Of a DNA stretch of 64,000 nucleotides, positions 29,273-38,766 are shown piece after piece. The DNA comes from Pelagibacteraceae bacterium. Its GTDB lineage: Bacteria; Pseudomonadota; Alphaproteobacteria; Pelagibacterales; Pelagibacteraceae. How positions within the stretch are numbered: position 1 is the stretch's first letter; each line of letters begins with the position of its first letter. The notes below the pieces were generated by a model. It was not told where the DNA came from and did not search any database. It saw only the letters and a program-made list of their open reading frames with translations. The position numbers were made by a program, and so were the translations under genes. The DNA lies in NCBI GenBank assembly GCA_008638205.1, contig VTPO01000001.1, forward strand, positions 124,001 to 188,000. Direction: 5' to 3'.

Positions 29273-30627
29273 CCATTTATGCAGAGGAATTTTCAGGCTG
29301 GGCAACTAAATTAGAAACTCAAGATATCCCATCTGATATTCAAGAAGTATTAAGTTTTTTAGTTAAAGACATTTCGGGAGTAATTGTTGCCGCAAGAAAT
29401 GAAGACTATATTCAAAGTTTAATTAAGACCTATAGCAATACAGGAAATATAATTGCACTAGGGCACAAAAATGTTTTTGATGTTTTTTCCTCATCTATTA
29501 TTTGTGGAACTGCAGCACACGGAGAAGATTTTGACGATACGTTTGAAGGAAACCCTATGCATGTTGGAGCAACTATGGTTTCTACTTTTTTATCTGCTGG
29601 GCAATTTTTTAAACTCAACGGAGAACAAATTTTAAAAGGAATAGCTATTGGTGCTGAGTTAATATGCAGAATGGCATTGGTATCTCCTACAGCAATGCAC
29701 AAACAAGGTTTTCACCCCACATCTATTTGTAGTGTATTTGGAGCAACCGCTGGATTGGGAGCGGTACTTGGATTGAATCAAAAACAATTATCTTCTGCCC
29801 TGGGTGTTGCGGGCAGCATGTCATCTGGAATTATTGAATACTTAGCAGAAGGAACATGGACAAAAAGAATACACCCTGGTTGGGCTGCAAGCTCTGGAAT
29901 TCACGCAGCTTTATTAGGAAGGTCTGATTTTTTGGGACCAAGAACTGTATTTGAGGGAGCACATGGTTTTTTTAAAGCTTTTACCATTAAAGAAATTGAA
30001 AAAGATTTTTCTCATTTAATAGAAGGTTTGGGTACTAGGTGGGAATGTAAAAATTTAGCCTTTAAGCCTTATGCTTGTGGAACTATGGCACAACCGTTCG
30101 TAGACTGCGCAATACAATTAAAAAAACAGATAAGTGATTTGTCTCAAATTAAATCTATCAAAGCAAAAGTAGGTGAGGGAACGGTTCACCGACTATGGGA
30201 ACCAAGAGCCGAAAAAAATAATCCATCCACTCCATACTCTGCAAAATTTTCTGTTCCTTATTGCGTAGGAGTAGCACTTGTTAAAGGCGGGGCTGGTTTA
30301 GAAGAATTCACCGAAATTAATATTAAAAATCCAGAGATTTTAAAAATAGCTAATTTAATGACTTATGAAATTGACCCTAATGATGAATATCCAAAAAACT
30401 ATACTGGAACTTTAATTGTAGAGACGGTAGATGGAAAAACAATTGAAGCAAAACAGCCTTGTTTTAGAGGTGGAAAAAAACAACCATTAACTAAAGAAGA
30501 TTTTGACAGCAAGTTTAATAAAAATTTAAAATATGCAAAACTAAATGACGATCAGTCTAAGCAACTTGAGGAATTCACGAATTCTATCTTTGTTAATACT
30601 GACTTTTCAAAAATTAATTTATTTTAA
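29269..30627 (+). CDS. MmgE/PrpD family protein
   Basis: AAHGEDFDDTFEGNPMHVGATMVSTFL; GVAGSMSSGIIEYLAEGTWTKRIHPGWAASSG. Confidence 0.9.
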   Translation: MTIYAEEFSGWATKLETQDIPSDIQEVLSFLVKDISGVIVAARNEDYIQSLIKTYSNTGNIIALGHKNVFDVFSSSIICGTAAHGEDFDDTFEGNPMHVGATMVSTFLSAGQFFKLNGEQILKGIAIGAELICRMALVSPTAMHKQGFHPTSICSVFGATAGLGAVLGLNQKQLSSALGVAGSMSSGIIEYLAEGTWTKRIHPGWAASSGIHAALLGRSDFLGPRTVFEGAHGFFKAFTIKEIEKDFSHLIEGLGTRWECKNLAFKPYACGTMAQPFVDCAIQLKKQISDLSQIKSIKAKVGEGTVHRLWEPRAEKNNPSTPYSAKFSVPYCVGVALVKGGAGLEEFTEINIKNPEILKIANLMTYEIDPNDEYPKNYTGTLIVETVDGKTIEAKQPCFRGGKKQPLTKEDFDSKFNKNLKYAKLNDDQSKQLEEFTNSIFVNTDFSKINLF

Positions 30628-30632
30628 ATTAC

Positions 30633-31403
30633 ATGGAAAGCTTTGATCTTTATGCTTTCACTTCCAATCTTAGTTATCTTCACATAGGAATTCTTCTATT
30701 TGTTGCATTGCTTGCTTCTATTATTTCAGGAATTTCGGGGTATGGAGGAGGAATGACTTTGGGTATTCTTGTATCTCCATTTATTCCTATTAAGTTATTA
30801 GTTCCTTTAATGTCTGTTTTCGTTTTCTGCTCTAATGTATCAAGGATGTATTATTATCGAGACAGTATTTTTTGGAAAAAAGGTTTGTATTTTGCTCTAA
30901 TAGGCACTCCTTTTATAATTTTAGGAACAAATTTTTACGCAGGCGTTTCAGATAAAGTTTTGTATTTTTGTCTTGGTTTTGGTCTTGCTTTTGTAATCAT
31001 TGTGAGAAGAGTTTTTAAAAAAATTAATTTAACTATTGGTTGGTTTGGTTTGGCAGTTATGGCAGTCTTTTACGGAACGATCAGTGGTGTCATATTAGGC
31101 CCTGGAGCAGTGCTGCTAACAGCGTTGGCCTCTAATGGAATGGTAGGTTCAGCTATCATTGGAACAGATTCATTAATTACCTGCATCAATGTAATCATAA
31201 GGTTAGTTTCTTTTCGAAATCTGGGCTTATTAAATAACGATGCCTTATTGATTGGTAGTTCCATAGGAGTTGTTGCTATTTTAGGCTCTTATATAGCGAG
31301 AAAAATAGTAGATAAGCTTGGGGTTAAGTTACACACTTTAGTGATTGAGATTTGTATAATCTTAGGCGCAACTGTGATGATTTATCGTGCCCTTACCATT
31401 TAA
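30633..31403 (+). CDS. TauE/SafE family sulfite exporter-like permease
   Basis: Multi-TM; ISGISGYGGGMTLGILVSPFIPIKLLVPLMSV motif. Confidence 0.85.
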   Translation: MESFDLYAFTSNLSYLHIGILLFVALLASIISGISGYGGGMTLGILVSPFIPIKLLVPLMSVFVFCSNVSRMYYYRDSIFWKKGLYFALIGTPFIILGTNFYAGVSDKVLYFCLGFGLAFVIIVRRVFKKINLTIGWFGLAVMAVFYGTISGVILGPGAVLLTALASNGMVGSAIIGTDSLITCINVIIRLVSFRNLGLLNNDALLIGSSIGVVAILGSYIARKIVDKLGVKLHTLVIEICIILGATVMIYRALTI

Positions 31404-32145
31404 GCGCATAGTCAACAATTAACCTTGTACTTGAAATTAATATAAGGGAATAAACTACGTTATAAAACATAGCTTCCTCAACCCTTTTTAAAATTTGATA
31501 TCCAACTAATATTCCCAATATTGAAGCAGGAAAAAATAATAAAGATTGTTTTAAAGTATCAGCACTTAAGAAAGACAAGTTTGTATAAAAGGGAAGTTTA
31601 ACTAAATTTAAAAATGTGAAAAAAATAACCCTAGTACCTACATAAATTTCTTTTTTAAGTCTTAAAGGAAGAAGATATATACTTGTAGGAGTTCCACCTG
31701 CATGAACACAAAAGCTTGCAAATCCAGCAACCGCAGAAGAAATGCCTCCTTTGATGATGGATCTTTTTAGTGGGACTATCTTTTTTCTCTTGAATATAAA
31801 ATAATGCGCAGTGAATCCAAATCCCATAACACCAATAAGCGCCTTCAAAAGCTCTTCACTAAAGTAAGTGTAGGTGAATGAGGCTATTACCACACCAGCA
31901 GCCCCACCTATCATTAAAAGTTTAATAGTTTTAGAATCGTAATATTTTCTAAATTTATAAAAAGCTACTAGGTCAGATAAAATAAGAATAGGTAGTATAA
32001 TCGCCAATGCCTGACTCAGTGGCATGACCACTGTCATTAAGGGAATCGAAATTAGGGCCATAGACCCTCCCAATCCAGACTTAGCAATTCCATAAAGCAT
32101 AATTGCAGGTATGGTGCATGCTAAATATATAGGATCAAATTCCAT
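31393..32145 (-). CDS. TauE/SafE family sulfite exporter-like permease
   Basis: AKSGLGGSMALISIPLMTVVMPLSQALAIILPILILSD motif. Confidence 0.88.
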   Translation of the reverse strand: MEFDPIYLACTIPAIMLYGIAKSGLGGSMALISIPLMTVVMPLSQALAIILPILILSDLVAFYKFRKYYDSKTIKLLMIGGAAGVVIASFTYTYFSEELLKALIGVMGFGFTAHYFIFKRKKIVPLKRSIIKGGISSAVAGFASFCVHAGGTPTSIYLLPLRLKKEIYVGTRVIFFTFLNLVKLPFYTNLSFLSADTLKQSLLFFPASILGILVGYQILKRVEEAMFYNVVYSLILISSTRLIVDYALKW

Positions 32146-32225
32146 AAAATTATGACTTTATACAAGTTTGATATAATTATCAGTTTTTTTTAATTATTTA
32201 ACTTAAGATTAATATTTATGCTGCA

Positions 32226-32927
32226 CTAAGATTGGGGCAGATCAATTAACAGAACTTCGCTATCTTGGTTTGCTTGAATAGAAACTTCATTTAATTTTGT
32301 AATTTCAGCTCCATCTCCCTTTTTAAGCTCTACATCATTTATTTTGACAGAGCCATAGGAGCACAAAAGATATGCCTGTTCCTTGATAGCTTGTTGAATC
32401 ACTGTTCCTTGATTTAGTCTTCCAGCAAAAATAGTAGCATCTTGATATATTTTTAAGCTATTTGAATCGGGGTCGTTAAAACCTGTTACTAACGGTTTTA
32501 ATTGATCAGTAACTGGCTCTTTAGGAAATTCTTTAGCATCCCATCTTGGCTTCACATTTTTTTTATTAGGAAACATCCAAATTTGATAAAGACTGGTTTC
32601 CTCATCTTCCAAATTGTATTCCGAATGAGTAACTCCTGTTCCTGCAGACATTACTTGAACATCTCCTGCCGCAGTTCTTCCTTCATTACCCATATTATCC
32701 TTATGAGTAATAGCACCTTTTCTCACGTAAGTTATAATTTCCATATTGTCGTGAGGATGTGGAGCAAAGCCTTTTTGTGCGGCTACAATATCATCATTAA
32801 TAACACGCATTGGACCAAAGTTCATTCTGTTAGGGTCTTGATAGCTTGCAAAGCTAAAGTGATGTTTTGCTTTTAGCCATCCGTGGTCTGCACCACCTAA
32901 TTTTTCATAAGGAATTAGATTAATCAT
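32226..32927 (-). CDS. Pirin family protein
   Basis: FGPMRVINDD, GFAPHPHDNMEIITYVRKG, HSEYN motifs. Confidence 0.93.
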   Translation of the reverse strand: MINLIPYEKLGGADHGWLKAKHHFSFASYQDPNRMNFGPMRVINDDIVAAQKGFAPHPHDNMEIITYVRKGAITHKDNMGNEGRTAAGDVQVMSAGTGVTHSEYNLEDEETSLYQIWMFPNKKNVKPRWDAKEFPKEPVTDQLKPLVTGFNDPDSNSLKIYQDATIFAGRLNQGTVIQQAIKEQAYLLCSYGSVKINDVELKKGDGAEITKLNEVSIQANQDSEVLLIDLPQS

Positions 32928-33490
32928 ATTTTACTAATTATTTCTTTTGCTTTTTTGAGATTATCATCATTAATAGCAAGCTGGTCTGCTGCAATTATCT
33001 CAATATTTTTAATGCCTAGAAAATTTAATGCTTGTTTGAACCAAGGAGTACAAAAATCAACAGGACTTCCTACTGGCACTCCACCAGAAGTAACAACTAA
33101 ATAAACTTTCTTATTATCCTTAATCAATCCTACGGGTCCGCTTGCCTCGTATTGAAATGTTCTGCCTGCTCTAGCAATCAAATCAAACCAAGCTTTTACA
33201 GATGCTGGAGGACCAAAATTGTAAATAGGAACCGAAATAACAACCACATTCGATTCTAGCAACTCATCTACCAATTCATCAGAAAATTTAAACAACTTAC
33301 GGTCTTCTTCTGTCCGTTCTTCTTCCGGGATAATAAAGCCTGCACCTTTAATTCCATCTACAAAGGGTATGTTTTGAGAAATGTCTCTATATTTTACATC
33401 TCCTTGCAATTTTTGAACCAATTCTTTTGCAAGCTTACGTGAAACAGAATTTTCTTTTCGAGCACTCGAGTCTAAATGTAATATATTCAT
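32924..33490 (-). CDS. azoR: FMN-dependent NADH-azoreductase
   Basis: LHLDSSARKENSVSRKLA; PIYNFGPPASVKAWFDLIARAGRTFQY. Confidence 0.88.
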   Translation of the reverse strand: MNILHLDSSARKENSVSRKLAKELVQKLQGDVKYRDISQNIPFVDGIKGAGFIIPEEERTEEDRKLFKFSDELVDELLESNVVVISVPIYNFGPPASVKAWFDLIARAGRTFQYEASGPVGLIKDNKKVYLVVTSGGVPVGSPVDFCTPWFKQALNFLGIKNIEIIAADQLAINDDNLKKAKEIISKI

Positions 33491-33652
33491 AATATCTAAA
33501 GATATAGTCTTAATTAAATAATTTTCAAGAATATAAAAAAATTAACCTATCAATAATTTAGGATAGATTTTTAAATTAAAAAATATATTAACCATTCTTA
33601 GCAACGGTATTAATAATTTTTAAATTTGTATTAATTTTAACAACAGACTATT

Positions 33653-34543
33653 TTGGATAAAAATTTTTTTAGCACCACTAGAATTCTTGATGGAGGAATG
33701 GGCCAGGAATTATTGAACAGGGGAGTAAAGCCAGAAGGAACTCTATGGGGAGCAACAGCATTACTTCACAAAAAGTATCACAAAATAATAGTTGATACCC
33801 ATCTAGATTTTATTAAAGCAGGAGCGGAAGTTATTATAACCAACAGTTTTGGAAGCAGAAAAAGAAGAATGATAGAGAATGGAGTGCTTTCCAAATTTAA
33901 GTCTGCAAATAAAATGGCAGGAATTTTAGCAAAAAAAGCAGTGCTAAAATCGAAAAAAAAAGTTTTGATAGCTGGAAGCTTACCACCACAACATTTTACT
34001 TACTTTTCAGATATGGGAACTGATTTGAAGTTAATTAAAAAATATTTTTATGATCAAGCAAAAATTCTCAACCCTTATGTTGATTTTTTTTACCTAGATG
34101 TAATGAGTAGCTTTAAGGAGTGCGAAATAGCAATCACAGCCATCGCGCCATTAAAGAAAGATTTCTTGGTAGGAATTCATATTCGAAAGGAAGAAAAATT
34201 ACCTTCAGGAGAGGATTTTCTTTCTGTAGTTAAAAAACTTTCAAAATTAAATCCATTGGGCGTTGTAGTGGCCTGTGTATCTGTAGAGCATTTGGAGCCC
34301 CTAATAAAAAAAATTTCAAAAATGAAAGTACCTTTTGGTTTTAAGATCAATGCTTTTCAGCATATTCCTGCTGGATGGAAGCCAGACTCAAACAACCCCA
34401 ATGTAAAACTTGGAAAAAGAAAAGATTTAACTCCTGCTACCTTTTATTCTATATCAAAAAAAATACATGAAGCAGGAGCGACTATATTAGGTGGATGTTG
34501 TGAGATTACACCTAAGCACATTGCTAGGTTGAAAAAAATTTAA
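33653..34543 (+). CDS. Homocysteine S-methyltransferase-family protein
   Basis: LDGGMGQELLNRG, ITNSFG, GGCCEITPKHI zinc-site motifs; TTG start. Confidence 0.88.
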   Translation: MDKNFFSTTRILDGGMGQELLNRGVKPEGTLWGATALLHKKYHKIIVDTHLDFIKAGAEVIITNSFGSRKRRMIENGVLSKFKSANKMAGILAKKAVLKSKKKVLIAGSLPPQHFTYFSDMGTDLKLIKKYFYDQAKILNPYVDFFYLDVMSSFKECEIAITAIAPLKKDFLVGIHIRKEEKLPSGEDFLSVVKKLSKLNPLGVVVACVSVEHLEPLIKKISKMKVPFGFKINAFQHIPAGWKPDSNNPNVKLGKRKDLTPATFYSISKKIHEAGATILGGCCEITPKHIARLKKI

Positions 34544-34722
34544 ATTTCTTGAGGTAAAGACTGAACTTCTGTTTGTCTACTAGTTTTCTTTTCGAGACTA
34601 GTTGCAAGTTTAGAATATTCTTTGGTAGTTTTGTAAAAAAGAATAGATGTTAAGCCTAATGCTATAGCGTAAGAGCTCCATACAAAGATAGCATGTCCAC
34701 CCATATTTAAAAATTCAATCAT
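34540..34722 (-). CDS. CcmD-like heme exporter small protein
   Basis: 60 aa, MGGHAIFVWSSYAIALGLTSILFY TM signature. Confidence 0.7.
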   Translation of the reverse strand: MIEFLNMGGHAIFVWSSYAIALGLTSILFYKTTKEYSKLATSLEKKTSRQTEVQSLPQEI

Positions 34723-34804
34723 TAAGCCTTTATAACTAATTTCATAGGCAATTTACAACAAAAAAATAGATTGTGCGTATCTTTTAAAAAAGATCATTTT
34801 TTTA

Positions 34805-35410
34805 TTACAAATCAATAAATTTTCTTATTTCTTTGTCTAAATCTTCTGGTTTTTGTAGTTGAATAGTTTTTATCCCTACCTGTTCAGCCCCTTTAGTGTT
34901 TTCAATTTTATCATCAATAAATAAAGATTCTTCAGGGTTAAGATTAAATTTTTTTATCGCAAGCTGATAAATTTTTATATCTGGCTTGGCTAAGCCAACA
35001 TCACCTGAGATAATTCTATCATCAAATTCATCTAGAAAACTATTTTGCAATCTATATTTTTCAAACTGATCTCCTGGAAAATTGCTAAGCAAGTAGATTG
35101 GATAGCCTTTTTGCTTAAGTTTTAAAGCTAAATCCACGTTTTCTTGGTGAACGCTATCTATCATTTCTAGAAATCTTCCATAAAAAGCTTCTATTGCTTC
35201 TTTGTATTCGGGATGTTTTTTTATTACAGGCTTAGCTGCTTTGGAGGTATCGTAAATTAAATCTTGTTGAATATGCCACTCCCAAGTACAAATATTTTTT
35301 AAAAAAAAGTCTACTTTTTCCTCATCTTTAAGAATTTTAATAAATAAATTTCGTGGATTAAATTTAACCAACACCTGTCCAACATCGAAAATAACTTTTT
35401 GGATTGTCAT
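34805..35410 (-). CDS. HAD family hydrolase
   Basis: VIFDVGQVLV, LLSNFP, KPDIKIYQLA, FIDDKIENTKGA. Confidence 0.9.
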   Translation of the reverse strand: MTIQKVIFDVGQVLVKFNPRNLFIKILKDEEKVDFFLKNICTWEWHIQQDLIYDTSKAAKPVIKKHPEYKEAIEAFYGRFLEMIDSVHQENVDLALKLKQKGYPIYLLSNFPGDQFEKYRLQNSFLDEFDDRIISGDVGLAKPDIKIYQLAIKKFNLNPEESLFIDDKIENTKGAEQVGIKTIQLQKPEDLDKEIRKFIDL

Positions 35411-35414
35411 GGTT

Positions 35415-35795
35415 TTACGCTAAGTCGATTGCATTCTTTTTTAACGTATCAAGATCAATATGCTGCAAAGTTTTGATGTTGGTGCTTTTAATGTACACTT
35501 TGCAGGGATGACCTGCCTTTACTGCTCTTACATACCAGTCTGCACAAACACACCAGTTATCTCCTTCTTTCAAACCATCAAAGTTGTATTCAGGTCTAGG
35601 TGTAATTAAATCATTACCATTCTCTTTTAACCACTGCAAAAAATCATTAGTAACTTTTGCACAGACAGTGTGGGTTCCATTGTCATTTTCATCTGTGTTG
35701 CAACATCCATCACGATACCAACCCGTTACCGGATCCATAGAACAGGATTCTAAGTCTTCACCTAGTACATTTTTTTGTTTATTAGAATTATCCAT
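35415..35795 (-). CDS. DUF2237 family protein
   Basis: VTGWYRDGCCNTDENDNGTHTVCAKVT...GDNWCVCADWY motif set. Confidence 0.82.
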   Translation of the reverse strand: MDNSNKQKNVLGEDLESCSMDPVTGWYRDGCCNTDENDNGTHTVCAKVTNDFLQWLKENGNDLITPRPEYNFDGLKEGDNWCVCADWYVRAVKAGHPCKVYIKSTNIKTLQHIDLDTLKKNAIDLA

Positions 35796-36402
35796 GAAAA
35801 ATTTTTGATATAGATTTGTCTATTTCTGCATTAAAAGAAAAAGAGCGCCTCTCACCCTCTACTGAAAAAGGATAAGCCGTATGCATTAAGTAGTTTGGAA
35901 AAAACAAAAGATCTCCCACCTTAGGCTTGTGATTGAGGATACTCTTATTTAAAAACATTCGGCTACCATGTACAAAATCAATAGAGCCATTTGTAGAATA
36001 TTTTTTCTTACTTTTGCTAAAGTTTTTAGGAAGCTTTAAATATCCAACTCCTGAAATATCTCCATCATGAAAGTGAATAGGGTTGTAATCATTAGCGAAC
36101 TGACGAACCACCCAAAAATTTTTTAATTTAACCTGTTTGGCAGTTTTACCAGTCACATCTTTTACAAAAGATTTAATATTAGTCTCAAAAAATTTTTTAA
36201 GAAATTTATTTACAAATAGATTAGGCAGTTCTATTTCCTGCTCTACCTCACCAGCCAATTGTTTAGAATAATTATACTTTTTAGATAAGGTATTGCTTGT
36301 TATAATTTTATCTACTTCTTGATTAATTTTAGCCACTAATGGTTTTGGCAATGATAGCTTTGCCATCTTAGGTCCAAAAGGACTTAATATTTTTAAACTC
36401 AT
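35788..36402 (-). CDS. Putative 2OG-Fe(II) oxygenase family protein
   Basis: YNPIHFHDGDISGVGYLKLP HxD; HTAYPFSVEGERRSFSFN. Confidence 0.78.
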   Translation of the reverse strand: MSLKILSPFGPKMAKLSLPKPLVAKINQEVDKIITSNTLSKKYNYSKQLAGEVEQEIELPNLFVNKFLKKFFETNIKSFVKDVTGKTAKQVKLKNFWVVRQFANDYNPIHFHDGDISGVGYLKLPKNFSKSKKKYSTNGSIDFVHGSRMFLNKSILNHKPKVGDLLFFPNYLMHTAYPFSVEGERRSFSFNAEIDKSISKIFHG

Positions 36403-36860
36403 AATTTGGTTGGATTTGGCTGTCCTTTATAAACAACTTCTGGATCAAATTTTTTTTCCGTTTCTTCAAATTTCATTTCAATAGGATCTTTGCTCTCGTT
36501 TAAAGGTATCGATCTATAAAAACAGGAGTTGTATCCCACGTGGCAACTTGCACCATCACCTATATCAACAGATATCCATACTGCATCTTGATCATCATCT
36601 ATTCTGATGGATTGAACCTTTTGAACAAAGCCACTAGTTTTTCCCTTGTGCCAAATGCTTTGTCTAGATCTACTCCAGTAGTGAGCTTCTTTTGTTTGAA
36701 TAGTTTTTTTTAAAGCTTCTTTATTCATGTAGCCGTGCATTAAAATTTCTTTAGTTTTGACATCAGTGGTAATAACGGGAATTAAGCCTTTCTCGTCAAA
36801 CTTGGGTGATAAAAACTTACCTTCCTCAACCTCTTCTACGGATTTTCTTTCTTTAAACAT
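36399..36860 (-). CDS. hisI: Phosphoribosyl-AMP cyclohydrolase
   Basis: MHGYMNKEALKKTIQTKEAHYWSRSRQSIWHKGKTSG; DIGDGASCHVGYNSCFYR. Confidence 0.95.
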   Translation of the reverse strand: MFKERKSVEEVEEGKFLSPKFDEKGLIPVITTDVKTKEILMHGYMNKEALKKTIQTKEAHYWSRSRQSIWHKGKTSGFVQKVQSIRIDDDQDAVWISVDIGDGASCHVGYNSCFYRSIPLNESKDPIEMKFEETEKKFDPEVVYKGQPNPTKL

Positions 36861-36922
36861 TTTTAAGACAATATAACCATTTTCAAAAATACATATATAT
36901 TATAAGTTGATTTTACAAAATA

Positions 36923-37525
36923 ATGAAAAACGTAACAGACATAAAAGATAAAATTTTAGAAAAGATTTCTAAAGAAGAGGCTGAAAAAGCTATTAAAACT
37001 ATATTAAAATTTGTTGGAGAGAACCCTGATAGAGAAGGTTTGGTAGAGACTCCAAAAAGAGTAATTAAAGCATTTCAGGAGTATTTTGGAGGCTATCTAA
37101 TCAATCCTGACGATTATCTAGAAAAAACTTTTGGAGATGTGGAGGGCTATGATGACATGGTGATACAAAAAAATATTACTATTCATAGTCATTGCGAGCA
37201 TCATATGGCTCCCATTATTGGAACTGTACATGTCGCCTATGTTCCTGCTGAAAAAGTAGTAGGCTTAAGCAAACTTGCAAGAGTAGTAGATGCGTATGCT
37301 AGAAGGTTGCAAACTCAAGAGCGTTTAACCATGCAAATTGCCAACTCGATTTACAAAGGTTTGAAATCTCATGGATCTGCCGTGAGTATAGATGCGGAGC
37401 ATCAATGCATGACCACACGAGGAGTTAGAAAAGAAGGAGCAACAACCATCACTAATTATTTCACAGGTGTGTTTCGTGATAGTCAAAATCTTCAAAAAAG
37501 ATTTTTATCTTACATAAAAGATTGA
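36923..37525 (+). CDS. folE: GTP cyclohydrolase I
   Basis: GLVETPKRV, SHCEHHMAPI, VVGLSKLARVVDAYARRLQTQERLT, EHQCMTTRGV. Confidence 0.96.
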   Translation: MKNVTDIKDKILEKISKEEAEKAIKTILKFVGENPDREGLVETPKRVIKAFQEYFGGYLINPDDYLEKTFGDVEGYDDMVIQKNITIHSHCEHHMAPIIGTVHVAYVPAEKVVGLSKLARVVDAYARRLQTQERLTMQIANSIYKGLKSHGSAVSIDAEHQCMTTRGVRKEGATTITNYFTGVFRDSQNLQKRFLSYIKD

Positions 37526-37530
37526 TTGTT

Positions 37531-37773
37531 ATGATTGCTGTACCAGATAAGTTTAGTCATCTAAAAAAAATATTTGTTGATACTACTCATGTTGTAACCG
37601 AGCTTGATCATCCACGTGTATACTATACGATTAAGCCTGAAGTAGGCTATGTCATCTGTGGTTACAGTAATATTTGTTTTGTACTAGCAGAAGGTGCTGA
37701 TTTAGATACGGAACGATTATTTGTGTTTAATGAAAAAGAAAATAAGAAATTAAAAGAGAATGTCTATGAGTAA
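37531..37773 (+). CDS. Conserved-looking small hypothetical protein
   Basis: Intact ORF between folE and the acuI-like gene, overlapping the downstream start. Confidence 0.6.
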   Translation: MIAVPDKFSHLKKIFVDTTHVVTELDHPRVYYTIKPEVGYVICGYSNICFVLAEGADLDTERLFVFNEKENKKLKENVYE

Positions 37774-38764
37774 ATTTAAAGCTATTATAGTGAATCAAGA
37801 AGGGGAAAACTTCACAAGAAATTTGCAAGAAATTGATCTTTCTTTTTTAAAAGAAGACGAGGTAACTGTAAAAGTAGATTATTCTAGTCTTAATTATAAA
37901 GATGGAATGATTTTAAAAAATGGTGGTAGACTGGTTAAGGACTATCCTCATATTCCGGGTATTGATTTTGCAGGAACAGTAGAACAGAGCTCTGATCCAA
38001 AATTTAAAGCTGGAGATAAAGTTATCCTTACTGGCTGGAGGGTAGGTGAAATTTATTATGGTGGCTATTCCCAATACGCGAAAGTAAAAAGTAAATTTTT
38101 AGTAAAGACACCCGAGGGAATTTCAAACAAAGATGCCATGGCTTTAGGAACAGCTGGCTTTACAGCACTTCTTTGTGCTTTTGCAATTCAAGCAAGAGAA
38201 TCTATTTTATTGGGAGATCCCATTAAAGATGTGCTAGTTACCGGAGCAACAGGCGGAGTAGGTAGTGTTGCCGTGATGGCTTTAGCTAAGATGGGTTATA
38301 ATGTGACGGGTGTTACTGGCAAAAAAGATAAGGCTGATTTTTTAAAGGAGTTGGGTGCAAGTGAGGTGATAGATCGATCTGAAATGGATCAAGAATCTAA
38401 ACCATTAGAATCGGCTTTGTGGGATGGGGTGGTGGATACTGCAGGAGGAAAAATTTTATCTAGAGCGCTTTCTCAAACTAGACCCAATGGAATCGTTGCA
38501 GCTTGCGGTTTAGCAAGCAATTATAAATTGGACACTACAGTCATGCCTTTTATTATTAGAGGCGTAAAATTATGGGGTATTGATTCAGTTATGTGCTCTT
38601 CCAAAAGAAGAGAATTTGTTTGGTCTCAAGCAAAAGATCTTATTGATTTTAAAAAATTACAGGAAGTAACAGAAGTGTGGTCATTGGAAGACCTTCTTCA
38701 ATCATCTTCTAAGATTCTTAAAGGAGAAATATCTGGAAGAGTTGTAGTGGATGTAAATCAATAA
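37760..38764 (+). CDS. acuI: AcuI/YhdH family MDR oxidoreductase (acrylyl-CoA reductase-like)
   Basis: VDYSSLNYKDGMILKNGGRLVKDYPHIPGIDFAGTVEQSSDPKFKAGDKVILTGWRVGE; VTGATGGVGSVAV. Confidence 0.85.
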   Translation: MSMSKFKAIIVNQEGENFTRNLQEIDLSFLKEDEVTVKVDYSSLNYKDGMILKNGGRLVKDYPHIPGIDFAGTVEQSSDPKFKAGDKVILTGWRVGEIYYGGYSQYAKVKSKFLVKTPEGISNKDAMALGTAGFTALLCAFAIQARESILLGDPIKDVLVTGATGGVGSVAVMALAKMGYNVTGVTGKKDKADFLKELGASEVIDRSEMDQESKPLESALWDGVVDTAGGKILSRALSQTRPNGIVAACGLASNYKLDTTVMPFIIRGVKLWGIDSVMCSSKRREFVWSQAKDLIDFKKLQEVTEVWSLEDLLQSSSKILKGEISGRVVVDVNQ

Positions 38765-38766
38765 CA

